From the NCBI RefSeq assembly GCF_000143415.4, contig NW_003314268.1:1348672-1412671 (forward strand): a DNA stretch of 64,000 bases, read 5' to 3'. Under the pieces are notes generated by a model that did no database searches, had not been told where the DNA came from, and saw only the letters and a list, made by a program, of their open reading frames with translations. Below, piece by piece: positions 53,775 to 62,599 of this stretch (position 1 is the first letter of the stretch; each line of letters opens with the position of its first letter). Source of the DNA: Selaginella moellendorffii (lineage: Eukaryota; Streptophyta; Lycopodiopsida; Selaginellales; Selaginellaceae). The position numbers and the translations under genes are program-made.

Positions 53775-56318
53775 CTAGAGCTGGCCGCTAGACGAAGAAT
53801 TGCTCGAGCTTCTCAGCTCCTGCTTCTTCTTCCTCCTCCTCTCGCTGCGATTCAACACCGCGACAGCGCTCTCCAATCGGCTCACAATCTCGCCCATGCT
53901 CGGCCGCTCCTTCCCCTCGAGCCGGACGCACTCCTCCGCGAGCTCCGCCACGATCAACACCGCCTCCATCTCGTCCGCCTCCTCAGGAAGTCCAATCCTC
54001 GGATCCAGGATCGAGATCACTTGCCCCGCCAGGATGAATGGCACCGCGAAATCCACCACATTGACAGGCAGCTGTGGATTCTGGCGGAGCTTGAGCCGGT
54101 TCTCCACGATGATCGCGCGCTTGCCGGTGAGGATCTCGAGCAGCACCACGCCGAAGCTGTAGACGTCGCTCTTGGTGGTGAGCTGCTGGAGCCTGTAGTA
54201 CTCGGGATCCATGTAGCCCACGGTGCCGGCGGCGGTGAGCGAGAGATGGGACTCGCCATCGCTCGGACCCATGAGCGAGAGACCAAAGTCCGAGACCCTG
54301 GCCGAGCACTCGGCGTCGATGAGGATGTTGCTCGACTTGATGTCCCTGTGGATGATCGGAGGAACCGCGTACGTGTGGAGGTACTCGATCCCCCTGGCGG
54401 CCTGGAGGGCGATCCCGATTCGCATTTGCCACGAGTTTAGATTGATCGCGAAGATCCTCTCTTGCTGCTGTGGGACGATCTCTCCACCCTCTTGCCGTTC
54501 CTGGTGTTCTTCCTCCTTTCGCCCGTGGAGGTGATCGTGGACGGTTCCATTCGGCATGAAATCGTAGACGAGCAATCGCTCGTCGTCCTCGGCACAGAAT
54601 CCCACCAGCGTCACCAGGTGCCGGTGGTGGAGCCTGGTGAGGAACTCGAGCTCGCTCTGGAAAGCCGATTCCTTGTCCTGGAACTTCTTCTTGGCGATGG
54701 CGTCCATGCCCGACGATCCAACCCCGCCGCGCTTGATCGCCACCTCGCGCCCGTCCGGAAGAACACCCCGGTAGACGGTGCCAAAGCTGCCAGTGCCGAT
54801 GCGATTGTCATCGCTGAAGTTGTCGGTGGCGGCCGCGAGCTCTTCCAGCGTGAATGTTTCGGCTCGGCCCAGGCTCCTCCGGCTCCCGGTCACGTACGAT
54901 GCTCCACTGCGCTGCCGTCGCAATTGCTGCTGCTGGGAGATCGTCACCGATCCATTGTTGGCATTCACGGAGTGATGGATCCTTCCGGACTCTGAGCGCT
55001 TGCGGAGCCTCGACCAAGAACAGAACGCGATCGCGACGAGGCCGAGTAGCATCCCTGTCGATCCCAGCACCACGCTCACGATCTCCACGTTCGATAGCCG
55101 CCGCCGCCGAGATCTTCCAGGAGGAGGAGGTGGAGGAGCTAGCGCTGGAGGTGGCGGTGATGAGCTGCATTGCCTGTCCCCGCCAGTGATCCCGCAAGGG
55201 ACCTCCTCGATTGCCCCTTCCGGGCATCTGGTGCACGACACGCAGACGTGATTGAATCCACCGCAGACGCTGGAATTCCCTGTGGCATTCACCAGCGCGT
55301 ACGATTCCGCCGCGCATTGCCCACTGCTACACGATCCTGGCAGCGATTGGCTCAACCCGATCGAGACGCTGCCCCAGCAAGTTACCCCAAGATCGCCGCT
55401 CCTCACGCCGCAAGTGTAGAAATCCCCCGCGGCGATGGAATCAAACCTCACTCCTGCTGGCGCCGCGAGCTGCGAGGTGGAATTGTCGCCCCAGCAGAGC
55501 GCCTGGCGCGTCGATCGATCCAACCCGCAAGAATGCCTCTGCCCTAACGCAAACGCGAAGAACTCCACGCTGGGAGGGAAATCCAGCTGCCCGTACGTGT
55601 TATCGCCCCAGCAGTACGACACGGTCCCAAAGGACGAGTAAAGACCACAGACGTGTTGGCCGCCCGCCTGTACGGACGAGAATGAGCCCTGCGATGGCTG
55701 GAAGCGCCGTTGGATCGATTCGTCGCCCCAACACACGACGCTCCCGTTTGACGCGACGATGCCACAGCTGAAATTCGAGCCGCTGGTGATGCTGGTGAGA
55801 TTTGCTAGATTAGTCGGTGCCGCGATGCCGATCCCTCGCCAGCAATCCACGCCGCCATCGATCGATCGAATGCCGCAGACGTGGGAATCGCCCACCGCGA
55901 TCTGGGAGTAGCTCGCGCTCGAGAGGCGGCTGCGCGAGCTGAAATTCATGGCATCCCAGCAAAAGGGCTGGCGCGTCCACTCCCTGAGCGCGCAGAAGAA
56001 TCCATTCCCGCCCGAGATGCCAACGAAGGAAGCGTCGCCATAGCTGAGTGGGGGGCTGGCGCTGTTATTGCTGCCCGCGCAGCTGATGATCGATCCAGCC
56101 AATCCGGGGACAATCCCGCAAATCCGAGCTTCTGGGTACGTGGGAGCGATCCCCGACATTGAACCCAATGAGCGCGCGGCAGGGATTAGCAGCGAGACGA
56201 CGAGAAATCGACATACCAGACCCCATTTCTTCGCTAAAGCTCTGTTCTTGCGACCCGAATTCCTACCCAAGGAGATCGAATTCTCAAGAATTGCCTGAAA
56301 CCCACTACACCTGTCCAT
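53775..56318 (-). CDS. CRINKLY4-related receptor-like kinase
   Basis: A single exon of 847 residues. An internal signal-type segment (about 32-52, GLVCRFLVVSLLIPAARSLG) precedes a seven-bladed RCC1-like 'crinkly' region (about 65-325), with repeats of the form 'CG......V.CWG'. A Cys-rich TNFR-like segment follows (about 330-385, CVSCTRCPEGAIEEVPC), then a Pro run, a transmembrane helix (411-434) and a kinase domain (about 505-790). The kinase keeps the Gly loop GTGSFGTVYRG, Lys529 (VAIKR), HRDIKSSN (657-664), DFG (677-679) and GYMDPEYY, so it should be active. ACR4/CCR-type receptors control cell division and epidermal fate at the plasma membrane. The N-terminal extension before the signal segment is unusual; an internal Met (residue 54) would lose it. 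Confidence 0.92.
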   Translation of the reverse strand: MDRCSGFQAILENSISLGRNSGRKNRALAKKWGLVCRFLVVSLLIPAARSLGSMSGIAPTYPEARICGIVPGLAGSIISCAGSNNSASPPLSYGDASFVGISGGNGFFCALREWTRQPFCWDAMNFSSRSRLSSASYSQIAVGDSHVCGIRSIDGGVDCWRGIGIAAPTNLANLTSITSGSNFSCGIVASNGSVVCWGDESIQRRFQPSQGSFSSVQAGGQHVCGLYSSFGTVSYCWGDNTYGQLDFPPSVEFFAFALGQRHSCGLDRSTRQALCWGDNSTSQLAAPAGVRFDSIAAGDFYTCGVRSGDLGVTCWGSVSIGLSQSLPGSCSSGQCAAESYALVNATGNSSVCGGFNHVCVSCTRCPEGAIEEVPCGITGGDRQCSSSPPPPALAPPPPPPGRSRRRRLSNVEIVSVVLGSTGMLLGLVAIAFCSWSRLRKRSESGRIHHSVNANNGSVTISQQQQLRRQRSGASYVTGSRRSLGRAETFTLEELAAATDNFSDDNRIGTGSFGTVYRGVLPDGREVAIKRGGVGSSGMDAIAKKKFQDKESAFQSELEFLTRLHHRHLVTLVGFCAEDDERLLVYDFMPNGTVHDHLHGRKEEEHQERQEGGEIVPQQQERIFAINLNSWQMRIGIALQAARGIEYLHTYAVPPIIHRDIKSSNILIDAECSARVSDFGLSLMGPSDGESHLSLTAAGTVGYMDPEYYRLQQLTTKSDVYSFGVVLLEILTGKRAIIVENRLKLRQNPQLPVNVVDFAVPFILAGQVISILDPRIGLPEEADEMEAVLIVAELAEECVRLEGKERPSMGEIVSRLESAVAVLNRSERRRKKKQELRSSSNSSSSGQL

Positions 56319-57115
56319 GAAGCAAGCTGATCAAGCTTGGATCGTCCCCAATTGCAGCACATTTTTCGTTCCCGGGTCGTGCAATTCCGGCCGGTCTCGG
56401 GTTTCGATCGGTAAGGAGGAAGCGAACGCCTATTGATGAACGACCGCGATTTTCTGCCGCGCTGCTGGTACCTAGAGTCGTCGTCCAAAGTCCTCCACGG
56501 AGCGCGAGCTATAAATCCCAAAGCGGGCTTTTCTCGCAGCTCTCGATCGTTTCAAACCGGCGGCTCATTGACCATTCCAGCACAGTGGAAATTAGCACCA
56601 AATTTTTGTGCGTGCGCGGTCTAGCAAATCTAATCGTTGTTTTCTTCTTCTACGTGGTCTTGAGGGAGCTTCCGCGTTTTGTCAATTCAGCGCGCAGCGT
56701 GTGAAAAGTGCCATGTCTGATTAACCAAGAGCCGTAGGATCCCGGTCAAGCCCAGCTCTGACGTTGATTTGACAAGAATATTCCACCGATTTGAATTTAA
56801 AACCTTTGCCGCGTGGCACCGCCCACCCAGCTAACCTGTGGACGAAGTGTCGAACTCCGTTGAAAACTTGCGCTGGGGCGGAGGGGGGGTTCGTTCTCGA
56901 CATTTTCTGCATCTGGGCGAGTTATTTCTCGTCAATCAGGAGCTCTGGAATGCTACAAGGACGCACAGAAAGCAAACGAAAAGAAAAAAAAAAGATGGAG
57001 GTGATCCGTGGACGTCCTTGTCGGATCCACAAACACCCAAAAACCTTTGCTCTAATCTTTTCAATAAATTCGCGAACCTTGACGCTGCTGACATTTGGCT
57101 GGTTTCTAGAATCAT
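56319..57115. other. Receptor-kinase promoter and spacer
   Basis: No gene recognised. A poly-A/G run lies near 56,980-57,000. Confidence 0.4.
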
Positions 57116-57712
57116 TTAAGCTGTCCTGGCCTTAAACCTGCGAAAAATAATCACAGTAAGTTCACGACGAGAAAGTTGCAGAGTGTTTCTTCTACCTGTA
57201 CTTCGGTTTGACGTTTACCAGGAAAGCAGCGCCAAGAAAACAAAGGTTTTGAGGCATTCAAAGCAATTTTTACAGAGATTGGTACCTCTGAATTGAGTCC
57301 ATGGTTTGTGTACAAGACCCTGGCCAAGTCCAGCCATGGAGATCCCTCTCAAAATACAGCGATGACTCCGCTGCTCTGAGAAGTCTTGACGGAATCTCGC
57401 GCCCTGAGACAAAAAAGAGAATAAAAAGTATGTAATAAGAGAAACTGAAGTTAACAACTTACCTCTCCAAACCTTTGATGCGATGCCGACTCGGTCAGCA
57501 AAAGCCCCAGTTGCCACCTCAAAAGATCGCTCGCTGTCGATGACTCTTGACTCTCCTCGGTCTCCTCCTTTAATTTGATTTTCGTTTGCTTCACACCTTA
57601 ATCGTGGAAAGCGCGTTTCCCCATCGAAAGCCCCATTTCGCACGACTAAAGTGTTGTGTAAGACGAGGAAGAAGCACGGGGAGCGATGAATGCGAGCACC
57701 GGAGCTGGCCAT
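57116..57712 (-). CDS. Conserved-looking three-exon protein, function unknown
   Basis: Exons 57463-57712, 57286-57403 and 57116-57137 join in frame to 129 residues. The N-terminus MASSGARIHRSPCFFLVLHN is followed by ETRFPRLRCEANENQIKGGD. The second exon encodes GREIPSRLLRAAESSLYFER and DLHGWTWPGSCTQTMDSIQR; the last is short (FKARTA). The GT/AG sites at both junctions are good and the splice phases agree, which supports a real gene. The Trp/Cys-containing second exon looks like a conserved core, but I cannot name a family. The first intron alone could be skipped to give another frame (165 codons, without splicing) that has no better features. Confidence 0.5.
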
Positions 57713-58068
57713 CTCTGTCTTCTCTGCCTGTAAAAACTATGAGAAACTCCAAAGCATTGTTTCTAGTGCTGCCAGTAAGTAATCCCACTGTGACTTAAAA
57801 AATCTCGTAGCTTACTTGGTTCGAGGAGGAAGGGGAACCGACGAAGTTTTCTAGTGCTTTCAACACCTCCAAAACTTGTGAGGGACAGGTAGATCGATCA
57901 GTGTATGCGCTGCATGATCCACACTCGTTTTGCTTTGCTGTCTAGATCAAATTCAATCACCAAGTACTTAGACAACGAAGTAGGAAGAAAAAAAAATTCG
58001 TTTCCTTTAAAGCATTGAAAAGGTTATACCAAAGTTTCCGGACTGTTAGAACACATGTCGCTCCACTA
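57713..58068. other. Spacer, no gene
   Basis: Lies between the start of the unknown gene and the end of DPM3. Nothing is recognised. Confidence 0.4.
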
Positions 58069-58456
58069 CTAAAAAACGATCCCCTTCTTCTCAAGAAAAT
58101 CTTTTGCCTCGATGATATCCTGACAGACAATGAAGCGAAAAAGATCAATCTCTTTTTTCCCGAGAGAATTTGGTCGAGAAAAGTAAACCTGTTGTAGTAG
58201 AATCGCCTCCTTGGGACACGATGGAAAAACCAGGAGTCCATAAGCAACCATTACGACGCCATAGCAACCCAAAGCAAAAATCGCGAGAATTGGAAGCTAC
58301 AAAGTTAAATATTTAGCGAAGAAAAGATAGAACTGCAATACTCACGTAAGGAACGAATTTTGCTACGCGATCCGGTAGATCAGATCGAAGGAGTAGACTG
58401 AGCCACAGCGCGGTGACGAGAACAGCGATGGCGCCTAGCTTGATCACCTGCTTCAT
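58069..58456 (-). CDS. DPM3: Dolichol-phosphate mannosyltransferase subunit 3
   Basis: Three exons (58346-58456, 58189-58296, 58069-58119) encode 89 residues, the usual DPM3 size. The first helix is KLGAIAVLVTALWLSLLL and the second LAIFALGCYGVVMVAYGLLV. The C-terminal domain FPSCPKEAILLQQDIIEAKD, then FLEKKGIVF, holds the family's conserved 'FP.CP.EA..L..DI.EAK..L...G'. DPM3 sits in the ER membrane and tethers and stabilises the catalytic DPM1, which makes dolichol-phosphate mannose for N-glycans, GPI anchors and other mannosylation. Introns are 49 and 69 nt. It is divergent from CNX5, with 86 bp between starts. No defects are seen. Confidence 0.96.
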
Positions 58457-58542
58457 GGCGCTCGTCGCGCGAGCCCAAGAACCCTAGATCGAATTTTGGC
58501 GCTCACATTTTTAGGGCTCTTAGTGGGTTTGGGGTTTGCGAA
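58457..58542. promoter_or_regulatory. Divergent promoter DPM3 / CNX5
   Basis: Only 86 bp separate the start codons. The interval holds AACCCTAG (about 58,480-58,487) and TTTTTAGGGC, telobox-like motifs in opposite orientation, one for each leader. Confidence 0.55.
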
Positions 58543-60442
58543 ATGGGGGGAGAAGACGAGTCGCTGCGCGCGGAGATCTCTCGTCTCCAGCAGCGCGTGG
58601 AGATGCTAGAGCAGAAGCTGGCTGATCGAGATCGCGTGCCTGTGAGGAGTGCGGCGGCGGAGGATTTGCGGTCGGCTTACACGACTCATGGATTGAATTC
58701 GTATCAGGTCTGTCGATATAGCAGGCAGCTCCTCGTTCCGGCCTTTGGCATCGCAGGTGTGTATTACGAATAGTTTCTCTTCTGGAACTTCCTTTTTCTT
58801 CTTCGAGGCTAACGAGCTAGTATCAGGCCAAGAGAAGTTGCTAAGTTCTTCCATTTTGGTTATTGGCTGTGGAGGGTTAGGCTCTTCTGCCGCATTATAT
58901 CTTGCTGCCGCTGGTGTTGGTATACTTCCTCGAATTCTAGTTCGTGAGTAATTTTTTCTGTGGCAGGTGTTCTTGGGCTTGTGGACCGTGATACTGTGGA
59001 GCTAAACAATCTCCATCGCCAGGTACTTCGTTTCGTTCTTCGCACTTCAGACATTTTTTTTCTTCGTTCTTTTCAGATCATCCACTCCGAGGAAGCCATC
59101 GGTACGTCAAAAGTGAGGTCCGCTGCTACGTCTTGCAGGAGGTATGGTGTTTCTATGCGTCAGCAATGGTTTCTAGTTCTTTCTTCCTGTCGTTCCTCAG
59201 GATTAATAGCTCTCTATCCATTTTGGAGTTTCCAAATGGATTTTCCGCTGACAATGCATTGGAGATTGTGAGAAAGTATGCCATTCAATCGTCCTTTCGC
59301 CTGAATTCTGCGCATTCTTCAACAGGTTCGATGTGGTCGTCGATGCTACGGACAATCTCCCGAGTCGCTACCTCATTAGTGACGCCTGCGTTGTTGCAAG
59401 GAAGGTACATATCCATCAATTCGGACTTATAGAACGGATAAAAGAACACTCGTAATTCGCGTTTCCAGCCATTGGTATCCGGCGCAGCACTCGGTCTAGA
59501 TGGCCAGGTAAGACTTTCATCAGCTTGATGTGATTTAATCCAACATTCTTTTATGCAGCTAACTGTTTACAATCACAAGAATGGACCATGCTATCGTTGC
59601 TTATTTCCTGTCCCACCTCCTCAAAGCGCTTGCCAAAGATGTTCTGATAGCGGAGTACTTGGTGTTGGTACGTGAAGCTTTACAGCCTCGAAGATCTGAA
59701 TCCTTTATTCTTGTTCTTGCAGTGCCAGGAATAATTGGCTCCCTTGAAGCTCTAGAGGCAATCAAGCTTGCAAGTGGTACCGGGGAGCCACTTAGCAGCA
59801 GAATGCTAATCTTCGATGCGAGCTTGGGAAGGTTCCAAAATGTAAGGCACGCTGTTTCTTTTGAGCTGAGCAAGTCATCTAGACTTTTTTGTCTTTTATC
59901 AGATCAAACTGAGAGCAAAGAATCCAAGCTGTGTGGCGTGTGGAGACAATCCGGAAATCACTGAAGCGAATTTTCACAACATGAACTACGAGGCGTTTAC
60001 CGGGGTTGCCATGACAGATGAGGTAAGTAGGACCAACACGCTTTCAAATCTTCGATAATCTTTCTCTATCATTTCGTAGGCTCCAGTTCGAAAGCAAGTG
60101 GTCTCTCTTTCCAATTCCCTGAGCTGCTTAGAGCTGAGAAAACGCATCGAAGAAAAAGTCCCTCACGTCCTGTTAGACGTCCGTGACGAGCACCAGTACG
60201 CCATCAGCGCGCTGCCACAGTCGACAAACATTCCTCTCTCGCAACTCCAGAAGAACAGCCAAGAGCTCCGCGATATCATACTCGACGACGAGAAGATGCC
60301 AGTCTTTGTCATCTGCCGGAGGGGGAATAGCTCTCAGGAAGCTGTGGAGCTGCTCAGAAACTCTGGAGTTAACGCCTTGGATGTCACGGGAGGACTTGAG
60401 GCGTGGTCCAGAGAGGTAGACTCCAAGTTTCCTTTGTACTAA
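58543..60442 (+). CDS. CNX5: Molybdopterin-synthase sulfurylase / tRNA-thiolation activator (MOCS3, UBA4)
   Basis: Eleven exons (58543-58756, 58827-58919, 58967-59022, 59077-59141, 59201-59275, 59326-59404, 59469-59507, 59559-59667, 59723-59841, 59903-60022, 60080-60442) sum to 443 residues. After a coiled coil ([20 protein letters not shown]) comes the E1-like ThiF domain: [12 protein letters not shown], nucleotide loop [50 protein letters not shown], zinc CYRC (with CVAC downstream) and [12 protein letters not shown]. The C-terminal rhodanese domain carries the active-site loop CRRGNSS. The enzyme adenylates and thiolates MOCS2A for molybdenum cofactor and URM1 for tRNA wobble-uridine thiolation, in the cytosol. 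Introns are 47-70 nt. All catalytic motifs are intact. Confidence 0.97.
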
Positions 60443-60734
60443 ATCGTTTTTTCTCTACAGGAAAGCTCAAAGGTCTTGGTTTTATTAGAAACAACTTTTT
60501 CTTTCGAGAATCATCAAAAGTTTCGCGGAATAATCTCGTTTCGAAGCAAAGGTAAAGAGTTTTGCTTGAGAAAGACTACAATGGAAGAAAAGTTCAAGCC
60601 AACCGAAGTTTTGGTTCTAGCCAATCAAAATATTGGAAGCTACAACCTTTCCCACAGAGTTTGATCTATCAAAAACACCATGGCAGGTTTGTATATAAAT
60701 CTAGAACTTGGGAGCTACATCGTCGTCTTGGGCG

Positions 60735-61195
60735 CTAGAAGCAAGCGTCTAGCAAACAACAGCAACACAAGGCCGCCAAACTGGAAGAAAAAAAAAGGAT
60801 CAAACAAAGAAAAAATGCAAAAAAAAAAAAGGGAAGAGCTTCGAGCGAAGCGAGGCTCCAGAAACTATAAATTTACCATCCCTCGATGAACGATGGGCCT
60901 TTGTTGTTTTGATGATACTGCTCCTGGTTATATCCCGGCTGTTGGACTGGATAGCCCGCTGGAGGATAGCCTTGCGGAGGATATCCCTGGGGAGGATAGC
61001 CTTGCGGAGGATAGCCCTGGGCGGGATACGCTTCATACCCTGCCAAAACACCCCAGATCTCTCAGATATCCAGGATTTCTCCGCGATCAGGGTAAAATCG
61101 TCGCAAAGATCTCGCGATTTCTCGCGGCGCTTACCTTGAGCATAGCCTTGCGGCGGCGGCGCTTGCACTGGCGGCTTCTGATCGTAGTAGCTCAT
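60735..61195 (-). CDS. CYSTM-family Tyr/Pro/Gln-rich tail-anchored protein
   Basis: Three exons (61135-61195, 60877-61039, 60735-60780) join to 89 residues. The start is MSYYDQKPPVQAPPPQGYAQ. Exon 2 encodes repeats of the form GYPPQ (six Gly-Tyr-Pro units). The third exon, only 46 nt, supplies the diagnostic cysteine-rich transmembrane module CLAALCCCCLLDACF, joined to FIEG. Without this splice the frame would end at a false stop after FIEGW, so the tail is easily missed. CYSTM proteins are small plasma-membrane or endomembrane proteins linked to stress resistance in plants. The introns are 95 and 96 nt. It is convergent with CNX5. Confidence 0.93.
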
Positions 61196-61440
61196 CCTCT
61201 CCTCCGCCAAGAAATCGAATCGATCGAAAGCAAAACGAACGAGTAAGTGGTGCGTGTACCCGTTATAAAAGGGGCCAAAAACGCGGAATGGCTATTCCTA
61301 GGCTTGACGGACGGTCGAGATTCGCGGAGGCCACTAATCGACGGCTTCCCGGAAGCTGGCCTTAAGACTGGGGTTTATGGGGTTTAGGGCTGACGATGCC
61401 CCTGTTTTTTAGGGTTCTTGAGGATGAGGAAGCTCTGGCG

Positions 61441-62574
61441 ATGGCGACGCGCCGGCTTGCGCCAGGTTCGTGCTCGATTTGTCGCGGATTTTGATTGATT
61501 CTCGTGGTTTCAGGGAGAATGCCGTGGCGCGGGTTGTTTGTTTCGAGCATATCGACGCAATGCGGGTCTTCCAGTGATTTGTTCGATGTCTCGGCATTGC
61601 TGCGGCTAGGAGGAGCAAAGGCGGCGCTGGATTATCTCGATTCCAGGCAAGGTCGAGATGGTTTCTTGGATTCTTCCACGCTCGCGAGGTTGCTGCTGGA
61701 TTGTGGAAGATCCAGCGCTCTCGCGGAGGGCCGGCGCGTCCACGAGTACGTTGTGAGATCCAGGTTTGTCCGCGACGCGTTCCTTGGCAATCACCTCGTC
61801 CATATGTATCTCAAGTGCCAGAGCTTCGACGAGGCCGAGAGGGTTTTCCAGAGCGCTGCTTGTGAGAGCTTTGATGTTGCAACGTGGACAGCAGTGATCG
61901 TCGCTAGAGCGGGGCTCGGGAAATGGAAGTTGGTGTTTGGTCAGCTGGATGAGATGGATCGGAGAGGGATTCCACCGGACAGGGTCATGATCAAGACGTT
62001 GCTCACTGCTTGTACCAAGCTCGGTGCTCTGGAAGAAGGGAAACTTATCCAGGATCGTCTAGCAGGAACCCAGCTCGAGCTCGATATTGGTGTGCGCAAC
62101 CTCACGATCAACATGTACGTGAAGTGTGGTTGCCTAGATGGAGCAGTGCAAACTTTCGCGAGGATGAAGCGACGGGATGTGGTCTCCTGGACTGTGATGA
62201 TCGGAGCTTACTCACAGGATGGGAAGTTCAGCCTCTCGCTCCAGCTCTTCCGGGAAATGCTGCTCGAAGGGACTGCTCCAAACAGTGTCACCTTTGTCAG
62301 TATCTTGAGCGGCTGCGAAGCACCATCTTTACTCGAGCAAGGGAGGCAGATTCACGCTCTAGTGGTGGAGAGCAGTCTCGAGTCACACGTCGTTGTAGCG
62401 AATTCTCTGCTGGGGATGTATAGCAGATGCCGCAGCTGGGAGGATTCGAGAAGTTTGTTCGACAGAATGAGCGTCCGAGACTCGGTTTCATGGTCGACGA
62501 TCATCATGGCCTACGAGGAGTTTACCGGAGTTACACGAACTACGGGAATATTCCGAGAATATTCCATGGCCTAG
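61441..62574 (+). CDS. Pentatricopeptide repeat protein, short or truncated
   Basis: Two exons (61441-61465, 61514-62574) give 361 residues. The short first exon adds MATRRLAPG ahead of RMPWRGLFVSS, making an Arg/Ser-rich mitochondrial-type leader. The alternative start at 61,519 lacks it. PPR units of the PLS kind follow: YVVRSRFVRDAFLGNHLVHM, ATWTAVIVARAGLGKWKLVF, IPPDRVMIKTLLTACTKLGA, RDVVSWTVMIGAYSQDGKFS and RDSVSWSTIIMAYEE. The protein then ends abruptly with TGVTRTTGIFREYSMA, inside a repeat, with no E or DYW end. Gypsy-derived DNA begins just downstream, so the gene has probably lost its 3' half. Organellar RNA binding is the family role; activity of this copy is doubtful. Confidence 0.8.
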
Positions 62575-62599
62575 CTCTCCTGTTCGCTTCATCGGTGAT

